A stretch of DNA of 23,232 nt from positions 1,381 through 24,612 of the forward strand of contig DNAD01000085.1 of NCBI GenBank assembly GCA_003484785.1, given 5' to 3'. A program made the position numbers and the translations under genes. The notes below the pieces were generated by a model, which worked only from the letters and a program-made list of their open reading frames with translations, had not been told where the DNA came from and did not search any database. Below are positions 1 through 8,302 of the stretch, one piece after another; within the stretch, counting starts at the first letter, position 1; each line of letters begins with the position of its first letter. The stretch is from Lachnospiraceae bacterium (GTDB taxonomy: Bacteria; Bacillota; Clostridia; Lachnospirales; Lachnospiraceae).

Positions 1-2512
1 CTGCTGCCCCGCCTGCCTGGCCACTTCCCGCATCAGCGCCGGCCGTGCCCGCATTCGTTCCCGCTGTGGTGCCCGTCAGCTCTTCCAGAGCTTCCTTATC
101 CTGTGCAATGCCGGCCGCTTTTTGCAGAGCATCGTCTATATCCTTCATTATATCATCGCCCAGGTTATCCTTTTGGCCCCGGTCCTTAAGGGTTCCGATG
201 GCATTTAAAAGATCCGAAGCGGAACTATCGCTGTCTCCGGCAACCTGCATCGCAAGGTTGGCTGCGTCTATGCATTCCCTTGTAGCCGCGTCGTCCTCCG
301 CCTGCTCCTTAAGGGAATTCAGCGTATTTACAGCCGCTCCTCCCACGCTGTCCGAAGTGGAACCGTCCCCGCTTGCCATGGTATTGACCCCTGCCGTAAC
401 CGCATCGTCAATTTTATTCATCATCGCCTGAGAGGTTCCCGCATTCCGGGCTCTGTCCTTTATCTTATCAAGGGCATCCACCGCCCCCATTCCGGCGAGG
501 GCGTCCAGGGCACTGGAAATATCCGCATCCGGGTCGTTGGCAAGCTCTGCCAGCGTATCGCTTAAGATAGAATCCGCCAGGCTGTCTCCGGCCGTCTGTC
601 CGGTTTTTGCCTCCTCATCCGCAATGTCCTGATCCACCGCCGCGATCTGCTCATCATAAGCCTTTGCCGATGCCAGATCATTATCATCAAGGGCAGCGTC
701 ACGTTTCCTCTGCAGCTCCTCCTTTTTATCATTGAGCTCATCCAGCTTCGATTTCAGGCTTTCATCGGAATCCTTGACCTTCTGTGCCAGATCCTTCAGC
801 CATTTTATATGACTGTCGATGGAGCCTGTGGCCCTTGAGGAGAACGCATCCCCGGGAACCGAGCCGTACAGCCCTTCGGTCCACTGAATGGCTCCCTGAA
901 TATAAGTATAGACGGTCTTGGCGGTATCCCTCTGCTTATAGGCATCGATCAGAAACTCAAGCTCCGATCGGCAGGCTTCCACCCTTCCAAACTGGGTATC
1001 GAGTACGTTGTCGGCTGACGAGGCACCCGTTCCCATGGACATGGCATTCGTATATTCCTCGCTTACCCCCGAGCTTACCGCCTGTGAAAATTTCGCTTCG
1101 CCCATGTTTAAAAGGGAAGAATCCAAAAGCCCTTTTTCGCTTTCCTGATTCTTTATCAGGTTCTGCTCGATATTCCTGATATCACGAAGGTAAGTGATCG
1201 GTCCTCCCGCTCCGGAGGAATCGGCTTCTTCTATTACCTGCTTTGAATACTCGTACTCGGCATGCCCAAGGATAGTATCACTGTCAGAAAGTGCCTGCGC
1301 CTTATAATTCATATAGCTGGTCTGGCAGCTCTGTGAACTGTCCGAGATGGAATCAATGAGCCCCTGACTCACTGCGTAAGCGGGTCTGGGCACGCCATCG
1401 TCGGTTGCGCCCCCATCCGGGGTCTCCTTATATTTTTTATTATAATCATCGTAATTCTGCTGCAGAGGGCTCCACCAGTCCGTATCGTCCTTGTACTTCT
1501 GCTGTGACTTGGTCCTTGCGCTGAAATCATGCTTGACTGCGTCCCTCAGCTCTCTGATATATTCGGGATCCTGTCCGTAATCCGAGGCTTTATTGTTATC
1601 CTGCCCGCTGGTGGAATCCTGGAAATTTCCGAATACCGTATAATTCTGGCCGTTCGCCAGCTGGTTCAAGGCTCCCAGACAATTCAGTTCACCGCCGGAA
1701 AGCTTATCCATCACGATAGCCCGTCTCTGCGCGTCAACCTTGGCCATGAGCGAATAGATGATATCCGCCTCCTCCTTTTTATCCGAGGACTTAAGGCTCT
1801 GGTAGGCTGCAAAGAGCCTTGCCAGATCGGCATCACACTTATCCGTCTCGGAATCCTTAAGATTAAGGCCGAAAAAGGTTTTAAGGATCTGATAATTGTA
1901 TACATCGCCTCTGAGAGTCCCGGCCTTTACGGAATTCTTCTGTTTGAGATAATCCTCCTCGGAGATGTCATCCACGTCAGCGGACCCCGCATACTGGACC
2001 CAGAGGCCCTGGAGCTCGGGAAGCTTCTTCAGATCGTAGGGATTGGGGACATCAAAGGGGTTAACGGTTTTTCCCGTCAACGCGTCCGTCATGGTCCCGG
2101 AGGAGTCAACTGCAAACTGTACATAAAGCTCTCCTATCTCATCGTCCGACACTGCCGTTCCCGTATCCATGATATCCGTAAGCCCTTCGGCATTGGTGAT
2201 ATCAAACCATTTACCGCCCGCAAGCTCCGACTTGTAGTAGATGGAGGTCTGGTTAGCCTCGCTCCCGCTGCTCTGCGCCTGTGCATAAAGCTCGTCCGTC
2301 ACCGCATTTATATGGATCAGGTAGGTTCCCACAAAAAGCGTGGAATCCTCTACCGTATGCGTCGAAGCATACTCCTTATACTTTACGGCCGACTTCTCGC
2401 TGAAGATAGCAAGGGCGTCCCGAAGGAAGAAGGCGGCAGTAGCGACTATCACAAGAATTACCGCGATAAACTGTAGTATTCTCTTTTTCATCCCTGTTTT
2501 CTTATTCTTCAT
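1..2512 (-). CDS. Membrane-anchored extracellular coiled-coil protein, partial (3' end outside window)
   Basis: An uninterrupted frame runs from ATG at 2512 to the window edge without a stop (837 codons seen), so the C-terminus is missing. No family was recognised. A Lys-rich N-terminus (MKNKKTGMKKR) precedes one hydrophobic segment (about residues 11-29), giving a predicted cytoplasmic N-end and an exported body. The body is hydrophilic and Asp/Ser/Gln-rich. A strong coiled coil (KLDELNDKKEELQRKRD) lies about 590 residues in, followed by Asp/Ala helices and a Gly/Ala/Thr-rich tail at the edge. An internal ATG at 2491 is an alternative start; neither has a good Shine-Dalgarno site. The 2512 start overlaps the TolC-like stop by 11 bases, so the two are probably translationally coupled. 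It is the last visible gene of the block starting at 11000. EsaA/YueB-like secretion proteins also have a large exported domain after an N-terminal helix, but this cannot be tested because the C-terminus is absent. Confidence 0.85.
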   Translation of the reverse strand, partial: MKNKKTGMKKRILQFIAVILVIVATAAFFLRDALAIFSEKSAVKYKEYASTHTVEDSTLFVGTYLIHINAVTDELYAQAQSSGSEANQTSIYYKSELAGGKWFDITNAEGLTDIMDTGTAVSDDEIGELYVQFAVDSSGTMTDALTGKTVNPFDVPNPYDLKKLPELQGLWVQYAGSADVDDISEEDYLKQKNSVKAGTLRGDVYNYQILKTFFGLNLKDSETDKCDADLARLFAAYQSLKSSDKKEEADIIYSLMAKVDAQRRAIVMDKLSGGELNCLGALNQLANGQNYTVFGNFQDSTSGQDNNKASDYGQDPEYIRELRDAVKHDFSARTKSQQKYKDDTDWWSPLQQNYDDYNKKYKETPDGGATDDGVPRPAYAVSQGLIDSISDSSQSCQTSYMNYKAQALSDSDTILGHAEYEYSKQVIEEADSSGAGGPITYLRDIRNIEQNLIKNQESEKGLLDSSLLNMGEAKFSQAVSSGVSEEYTNAMSMGTGASSADNVLDTQFGRVEACRSELEFLIDAYKQRDTAKTVYTYIQGAIQWTEGLYGSVPGDAFSSRATGSIDSHIKWLKDLAQKVKDSDESLKSKLDELNDKKEELQRKRDAALDDNDLASAKAYDEQIAAVDQDIADEEAKTGQTAGDSLADSILSDTLAELANDPDADISSALDALAGMGAVDALDKIKDRARNAGTSQAMMNKIDDAVTAGVNTMASGDGSTSDSVGGAAVNTLNSLKEQAEDDAATRECIDAANLAMQVAGDSDSSASDLLNAIGTLKDRGQKDNLGDDIMKDIDDALQKAAGIAQDKEALEELTGTTAGTNAGTAGADAGSGQAGGAA

Positions 2513-4553
2513 CTTTTATTATCTTTTTGCTGTCCGTATTAAAATGCGCCTTATATTTCAAGCCCTGACTCTGATCATAGAGCTCTATCTTAACCTTGGA
2601 CAGATCCAGGGAAACGATCCCCAGATATGTAAACTGCTTGTCAACCGTAATGGGCTTGCCGTCTCCCAAAGGAGTACCATCCTCTGTCAGAAGCCTGAAG
2701 GAGCCTATCTTTTCTGACTCAAGGGGCTTTAAGCTTATGGAGACAAGGCCGGTCACATCGCTTACGGTGGTATCATAGGTGCCTATCTCTCCGGTTTCAT
2801 CCTTGCGGATATTCATGGCAGTCGTTACGTTTAAGGGTCCGGATTCATCTCCGGGATTGATGGTACAGTCATCAACAAAGTCAGAGCCGTTATAGAGCCT
2901 GATAAAGACCTTATCCACCTTATCCTTTTCCAGGGTAAGGGCCCGCAGGGACTTATCCACCGCGGTCCGCTGTCCTATCATGGTATTGTCGCACCACAGC
3001 TCATAATCCGTAATCTCTACCGGAAAATCCTCCGGGAAATAGAGGGTCAGTTCAAACATCTGCCGCTGGATTATGGATTTTAAGAAGTACTTTGCCTCCT
3101 TGCCTTCCTTTTCAACATAGCTCTCACCCACAACAGCGGTATGAAGATCCGCGTCGGTCCCGGAAAGGAGGGAGCTGACCCCTCCGCAGGTAAGCCTGTC
3201 AAAGGAATAAAGGGTGGTGGTATAGAGCTTCATGGCATCTAACATCCCGTTCTGAAGCTCCTCATAATCATCCTGCTGATCCTGATACTCCTCCATGGTC
3301 ATCAGTCCCATGCGGTTTTTAACGGCATACTCCTTAAGGTCGTTCTCCATCTTCTTTACGTCCTTCTGAGCCTGCTCATAGGCCGCGCGGACGGAAATGT
3401 ACTGGTTAAAGGTATCCTCCACCGACTGATCCAGTTCCTTCTGGGCAGCCTTCTGGTCCTTTACCGCTCCCATGTAATCCAGTACGTTCTGAAAGAGTAC
3501 ATAGGGATCGTCCTGGATATAGCGGATCCCGTCCAGCTCTCCCTTCAGCCACTCACGCTTTATCCATACAAGCGGTACCCACCACACCCAGATGATTGGA
3601 ATGCGGCCGCCCCAGTAGCTGTCTATCTTATCAAGGAATTTCTTATAGTCCTGTTTAAATCCTTTTGTGCTTACCTCCTGGCCGTTTAAAGCCTGATTGA
3701 CATATCCGGAGATGATATTCGTATCTCCCCCGTATTTCTCCTTTATCAGACCGTAATTGGTAGAGAGCTGGAGCCTTGCCGTGGTTGCCTGGGCGCAGGC
3801 CTCATAGTAGCTCTGATCTCTGTCCTCTGTATAGGTGATCAGGGCGGGCAGAGAAGAACGGTCGATCACCGCCTCGACATAGGGTTTTTCAAAGGTATAG
3901 CCGGTGGTGACATCGAAGCCGATCATATCCGACAGCTTTTTCAGGTCGGCCGCCAGCGTCCGCTTCTCTCCTGCCAGGGTATTATTAAGGCTGTCCACCT
4001 TTTTCTGCAGACGATCCACATCACTCTGATTTGCCTCTCCCATCTTAAGCCTGGCCTGATTATGTGCCACACCCTCCTGAAGAGATTCGAGCTGATTTTC
4101 ATGGAAGTTGATCTTGTCCTGTGTCATGACCAGATCCACGTAGAGGTTATTGACCTTGAGATTGATATCGAACACGGTATCCTGAAGCTTGTGCTCGGCA
4201 ACATCAACGTCTGAGGCAAGCTGCAGCGGCTTAAACTGAAACTCTGATGCCTGGCTGAAATCCGGCTTCTGCGGAAACTTGAAGTTTAAAAGCGGTGTCC
4301 AGCGAAAGCTTGCGAGATTCTTCTGTTTTGCCTTCAATGACTTAAGGGCGCTTTCCCTTGCCGCCTTTTTCGACTCCACGGCATTCTGCGCCGATTCGTA
4401 GGCACCGCTTTTCTGGATCGCAAGGGATCTTGCGGTATTCAAAGTCATCGTCTTTCCTTCCGCATACACCGGATAAGCGTATCCGAAGGTAAATAAGGGC
4501 AGTATCATGGCAGGGATCAGTATCCATGCCGCTATCCGGTAAAGCTTACTCAT
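2502..4553 (-). CDS. TolC-like (outer membrane efflux protein family) secreted helical protein with C-terminal extension
   Basis: 683 residues from ATG at 4553, chosen because it overlaps the upstream stop by 8 bases (ATGAGTAA) and begins a clean signal peptide (about residues 1-31, ending VYA). A longer frame starts at 4634 but would bury the signal. After the signal comes a TolC/OEP-type layout: TLNTARSLAI and a helix, then a long helical pair containing LYVDLVMTQDKI and ARLKMGEANQSDVDRL, the 'G-x-x-xxxDvxrl' pattern typical of the family. A second helical region (about 345-465) repeats the plan (QYISVRAAYEQAQKDV, NRMGLMTMEEYQDQ). Between them lies a Trp-rich hydrophobic stretch (IPIIWVWWVPLVWI, about 318-331). 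A roughly 200-residue C-terminal region looks beta-rich and is not TolC-like. TolC proteins normally make outer-membrane tunnels; in a Gram-positive cell the role is unknown. Family call is from recognised pattern only. Confidence 0.8.
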   Translation of the reverse strand: MSKLYRIAAWILIPAMILPLFTFGYAYPVYAEGKTMTLNTARSLAIQKSGAYESAQNAVESKKAARESALKSLKAKQKNLASFRWTPLLNFKFPQKPDFSQASEFQFKPLQLASDVDVAEHKLQDTVFDINLKVNNLYVDLVMTQDKINFHENQLESLQEGVAHNQARLKMGEANQSDVDRLQKKVDSLNNTLAGEKRTLAADLKKLSDMIGFDVTTGYTFEKPYVEAVIDRSSLPALITYTEDRDQSYYEACAQATTARLQLSTNYGLIKEKYGGDTNIISGYVNQALNGQEVSTKGFKQDYKKFLDKIDSYWGGRIPIIWVWWVPLVWIKREWLKGELDGIRYIQDDPYVLFQNVLDYMGAVKDQKAAQKELDQSVEDTFNQYISVRAAYEQAQKDVKKMENDLKEYAVKNRMGLMTMEEYQDQQDDYEELQNGMLDAMKLYTTTLYSFDRLTCGGVSSLLSGTDADLHTAVVGESYVEKEGKEAKYFLKSIIQRQMFELTLYFPEDFPVEITDYELWCDNTMIGQRTAVDKSLRALTLEKDKVDKVFIRLYNGSDFVDDCTINPGDESGPLNVTTAMNIRKDETGEIGTYDTTVSDVTGLVSISLKPLESEKIGSFRLLTEDGTPLGDGKPITVDKQFTYLGIVSLDLSKVKIELYDQSQGLKYKAHFNTDSKKIIKDEE

Positions 4554-5790
4554 TGTTCCCCATTGCTTTTGATATTTCATAAAAATAGAATTTTCCTCCC
4601 TTGTTACGGCATACAAAGGTATAGGCCAGATCACCCCGCAGGAATGTATACAGATATACCGAATAGCCTGTATCGTAGCTGTTGACTATGATATCGTCCG
4701 TAAATTCCGCGTTTACATCCATTCCGACCTTTCCCTTGAATGTCCTGGCCTCATCGTTCAGTATATTGATGGAAACGGCCTCCGGAAAGGTCACATTCGA
4801 ATTTCCCTCATAAACCGGTTCTCCCAGCATGCTCTTAAGCTGCGCCGCATCGGCAGCCTCATCCTCGCCGATACGGAATACATCGGTGAGTACACAGACC
4901 GACTCCACCTTTACCGTATCATCGGCGGCACTGCCGTCGCTCTGAGCGTAATACAACGCATCGATATCCGTAAGGGCCATTGCGATACTGCCATCCTCCG
5001 ACGCGTTCTCATACATAACCTGCTTTCCCGAATACATGCCTCTTATGTCCTCGGGGCTTTTTCCTATGAGCTCGCTGAAGATGATCTGGTCGGAGGAAAA
5101 GTTTCCGTCATAGATCACATCGCCCCCCAGATCGAACAGCTGGCCTCTTCCGTCCTTTTTTCCGGCAACGAAGCCTCCCTCATAGGCTCTGGTCCCGTCC
5201 TCCCGAAACAGAGTGCCGCTTCCCTCAAAAAGATTGCGATGGAAGGTTCCGTTGTACTGGAGGGCGCCGCTGTCATAATATTCCGTTCCGGCGCCTTCAA
5301 ACATGTTTTTTTCAAACTCACCGTCGTAGAGAGTGACCGCCTTGGGCGAATAAAGAGTGCCGTGACCCGTCACATAGCCCTTTGATACCTCTCCTTCATA
5401 GGCAAGGAAGCCGGATTTTCCAAGGATCCTTACTTTTCCCTCGGCAAGCCTTAAAAGAACCGAGGAATACTTGTAGGTGCGAAGCCCGTTATGCTCCGTA
5501 AGCTTTGCAAACAGCGAGGTGGCCGATGAGATATACCAGAAGCTCAGAACCCCGATTATGATGATGATCGCATAAGCCAGGCGCTTGCTGATCATCCAGC
5601 CGAATATGGTATAATAATCATCCTTGTCCTTCGGCTTGATATTGAGGACCTTCAGGAAGAAATCCCTGACACCGCTTGTGATCTTTGTCCGGATAAAGTT
5701 CCAGCTGGTCCAGAGCCTGATCTTCGTAACGATCGGGGCAAACCTGGATTTTATTGTAGATATAAGTACGCTGAAGAGATTCTGACCCAT
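4546..5790 (-). CDS. Single-pass membrane protein with MORN repeats
   Basis: 414 residues. A basic N-terminal region of about 70 residues is followed by one transmembrane helix (about 72-90, LAYAIIIIIGVLSFWYISS). The positive-inside rule puts the N-end in the cytoplasm and the rest outside. Residues about 130-235 hold five MORN-type repeats with the Y-x-G-x-F ... G-x-G-x-(L/Y) pattern: YEGEVSKGYVTGHGTLY, YDGEFEKNMFEGAGTEYY, YNGTFHRNLFEGSGTLF, YEGGFVAGKKDGRGQLF and a partial YDGNF. The last ~180 residues form an unrecognised mixed domain. MORN repeats elsewhere bind lipids or proteins or act as scaffolds; no enzymatic part is seen. The gene sits 61 bases after the pseudocyclase gene and overlaps the TolC-like gene by 8 bases, suggesting that the MORN and TolC-like products are made together and perhaps interact. 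Confidence is high for gene and repeats, low for role. Confidence 0.88.
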   Translation of the reverse strand: MGQNLFSVLISTIKSRFAPIVTKIRLWTSWNFIRTKITSGVRDFFLKVLNIKPKDKDDYYTIFGWMISKRLAYAIIIIIGVLSFWYISSATSLFAKLTEHNGLRTYKYSSVLLRLAEGKVRILGKSGFLAYEGEVSKGYVTGHGTLYSPKAVTLYDGEFEKNMFEGAGTEYYDSGALQYNGTFHRNLFEGSGTLFREDGTRAYEGGFVAGKKDGRGQLFDLGGDVIYDGNFSSDQIIFSELIGKSPEDIRGMYSGKQVMYENASEDGSIAMALTDIDALYYAQSDGSAADDTVKVESVCVLTDVFRIGEDEAADAAQLKSMLGEPVYEGNSNVTFPEAVSINILNDEARTFKGKVGMDVNAEFTDDIIVNSYDTGYSVYLYTFLRGDLAYTFVCRNKGGKFYFYEISKAMGNNE

Positions 5791-5851
5791 GATCCCGTCT
5801 TACCCTTTAATGAGTGCTGCTGTTTAAAGCCTTACCGGCTTTGACAATATC

Positions 5852-8302
5852 TTATGAGTACTTCATTTCCATGCGGAGCCTTCCGGTCGCGATGGAATCC
5901 GTCTCGCCGTTTAAATAACGCTCGCTCTCGAAAAGATACCATTTAACAAGGAGATCCTCCGGAAATTCCTTATAAAGCTCTGAGAACTGATTCCTGGCTT
6001 TATAATAATCGCCTTTGTGGAAGGCACTTATCGACTTTTCAAACTTGTCCCTCTGCACTATCTTATTCTGTCTGTCCCTGGCAGAGCAGGCATCCAGTAC
6101 CTCAAACAGCTCGACCTTGATCCCGGCGATCACGGCAAACCCGATATAGCGGATCTCTCCCGGGTCCTCCCTGTAAAGGATCCTCTCAGTGATGACTAAC
6201 GGAACCTTCAGGGTCTCAAACCAGAACGCGCAGTCCTTCATCTCCTTATTATACTGTGTTGTAAGGAAGGAAAGACTCTGGGCGCCTACTCCCACGACTC
6301 CGTAGGTAAAGGGATCATGATGGAGGAAGGCCGAAACAAAGACGGAATCAACGTCAAAAGCGTTGCGGTGAAGAAAACGGTTCGTCTTGTCTATTATTGT
6401 GGTCTTCTCGTCAAGGAACAGGTACTCAAGCTCCGTTAAGGACCCGTCGTAGGAAACCAGGATACCGTCCTTGTTATCCGTATACTCCGCCATATAGGCA
6501 ACGATGTTGACAAGGCTCTTGATCCTCTTCTCCTCGCTCTCCTGATCTTCTATGGAGAACATTAAGAGCGAACCCTCCTTCATCACCATATCACCGTTCT
6601 TGACGTCAAAGATCGAATCCTTGTCCATTATCGTTTCGATATTCTTCGGCGCGAAGCGGTAATATGCCTCAAAGATCCTGTACTTCTCATGGTTGGTCTC
6701 GTCCATCTTTTTTGCGAGCTCGGAAAGGGACGCCCACATGGCACGGACATCCTTTGCCGGATATTCGGGTACCCTGAGCCTGGTCCGTCCCAGCGCCACG
6801 TTCTCTATGGCATTGACGAACTGTCTCAGATCCAGAGACTGCAGATACATGATCAGCGAGATCACCAGGGAGCCTATAACAAACAGTCCCAATATGATAG
6901 GGATAAGCATCCGGTATGAGGCAAGGAAGGTGACCACGAACAGGCCGTTATAGCAGATCCCCACAAGTGCAATGGGCTTCTCTGTGGTATGTGCCCTCAC
7001 CCCTACGGCATTCATCTGTATTATGCCGGAGTTGATGGGCTCCGTAGCCGAATGCTCTGTTCCCGCAAGGCTCTCTCTCAATGAGATCATTTTCCCGCTG
7101 TAGACATAGGAGGCATACTGTCTGTTATATCCGCTGTAGGATGCAAGGATCTTTCCGTCCTCCAGATCGAGAAGGAACAGATCGAGAAAGACCCTCTCAT
7201 TCTCTCCAAGGGCACCAAACCGGGCAAACTCGTTTTTGAGATCCCCGTAATCGGTGCTGTAGTAATAATCGTCATCAAAAGCAAACTGATCCAGATTGCC
7301 CAGACTGTCCAGTTCTCCGCTCAGGGACATCTCCGCGTATTCCAGGTATTCGGTTTTCCTGTCTGTCAGGTACTGCCAGCGGAGTATGAGAAGGAAAACG
7401 ATCAGGATAAAGAGGTAGGAGGCCTCGGTAGTCACAAAGATATAGGCCATCCTGTTCTTATCGATCAGCATCATATATGCGAGGATAAGAACAAAACACC
7501 AGATCAGAAGCCCGCTCACCCAAACGATCAGGTAGTCCTGGTAGAACAGAAGCTTCTGCCAGAAGTTAAACCTGAGCTGCTTCATGGCATTGGCCACATG
7601 TGAATCGGGAACGAAGGGGGCCTGAGGCTCACTGACATCCGTCAGTACATAAACAGTTCCGTCTTTATACTGGGCATCCACGAAAAAAGCGCTTTCCGGA
7701 CTGGTCCTTGAAAAGGCGAGGGGCGCGGAGTCGGGCAATTTTTTCTTACCCCTTTCGGCTTCCATATCAAACGCATCCTTTGTCGTAAGGATGGTGTCCT
7801 CCTCCGCCATGGCAAAGATATCAACGGATCCGGCCTGACGGTTAACGGCCGTAACATAAAGATTCTCTCCGTCCGCGGATACATGTCTGGCGTCCGCCTC
7901 ATCTTTGAGGATGAATTTATCCGTACACCCGATAAGGTTAAGCTCGGGATCATATTTTGCTATCCGATACTGTGTAACGATCTGATCCTCAGCGGGGTCC
8001 AGACTGTACCAGAGTGCATACACCGCCTCATCCATGGCATATACCGACACGATGTGCTCACACTTCACGGAAGTGCTCTTTAATATCCGAAGGACGATCC
8101 CGGCATCATTCAGCCTGTAAAGGTATCCGAACTCTCCGAAGTTTTCACAGAAATAGATACCCCCTGAGGAGGATACCGCGGGATTGCCGATCGTATAGTC
8201 CGGCTGATGCGGATTTAAGTCGATCGCCTTTGACAGGATAATGATCGAGCCAAGGACGCTCAGGATCAACAGGCATATTAGAACGCGCTTACGCATTTTC
8301 AT
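5852..8302 (-). CDS. Multi-pass sensor protein with degenerate class III adenylate/guanylate cyclase domain
   Basis: 816 residues. Segments in order: N-terminal membrane helix (6-24); exported region (about 30-250) with propeller-like repeats such as GGIYFCENF and GENLYVTAV; two helices (258-281, 284-308); a second exported loop (about 315-460); helix four (465-488); HAMP-like linker (490-535); cyclase-like domain (about 547-739). The domain opens with YYRFAPKNIETIM, DSIFDVKNGD and KEGSLLMFS, matching the start of bacterial class III cyclases, and ends with RYIGFAVIAG and ELFEVLD, followed by a TPR-like tail (FEKSISAFHKGDYYKARNQF) also usual in that family. The first metal-binding Asp, normally straight after LFS, is Ile (FSIED), and the Asn-x-x-x-Arg catalytic pair is missing (KDCAFWFE). 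It is therefore probably a non-catalytic sensor or scaffold. The start overlaps the upstream stop in ATGA. An active cyclase is unlikely. Confidence 0.85.
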   Translation of the reverse strand: MKMRKRVLICLLILSVLGSIIILSKAIDLNPHQPDYTIGNPAVSSSGGIYFCENFGEFGYLYRLNDAGIVLRILKSTSVKCEHIVSVYAMDEAVYALWYSLDPAEDQIVTQYRIAKYDPELNLIGCTDKFILKDEADARHVSADGENLYVTAVNRQAGSVDIFAMAEEDTILTTKDAFDMEAERGKKKLPDSAPLAFSRTSPESAFFVDAQYKDGTVYVLTDVSEPQAPFVPDSHVANAMKQLRFNFWQKLLFYQDYLIVWVSGLLIWCFVLILAYMMLIDKNRMAYIFVTTEASYLFILIVFLLILRWQYLTDRKTEYLEYAEMSLSGELDSLGNLDQFAFDDDYYYSTDYGDLKNEFARFGALGENERVFLDLFLLDLEDGKILASYSGYNRQYASYVYSGKMISLRESLAGTEHSATEPINSGIIQMNAVGVRAHTTEKPIALVGICYNGLFVVTFLASYRMLIPIILGLFVIGSLVISLIMYLQSLDLRQFVNAIENVALGRTRLRVPEYPAKDVRAMWASLSELAKKMDETNHEKYRIFEAYYRFAPKNIETIMDKDSIFDVKNGDMVMKEGSLLMFSIEDQESEEKRIKSLVNIVAYMAEYTDNKDGILVSYDGSLTELEYLFLDEKTTIIDKTNRFLHRNAFDVDSVFVSAFLHHDPFTYGVVGVGAQSLSFLTTQYNKEMKDCAFWFETLKVPLVITERILYREDPGEIRYIGFAVIAGIKVELFEVLDACSARDRQNKIVQRDKFEKSISAFHKGDYYKARNQFSELYKEFPEDLLVKWYLFESERYLNGETDSIATGRLRMEMKYS

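Noticed and set aside
1529..2476. Long plus-strand open frame of 315 codons
   Set aside because: It lies wholly antisense to the continuous minus-strand frame that starts at 2512, has no family-like motifs and no ribosome site, so it is a shadow.
5826..5842. Hairpin AAAGCC-TTACC-GGCTTT between the pseudocyclase and MORN genes
   Set aside because: The six-pair stem lacks a T-tract on the minus strand and sits inside a co-directional gene series, so I do not call it a terminator.
5852..6700. Active adenylate or guanylate cyclase
   Set aside because: The first metal-binding Asp and the Asn/Arg catalytic pair are not in place, so only a degenerate domain is claimed.
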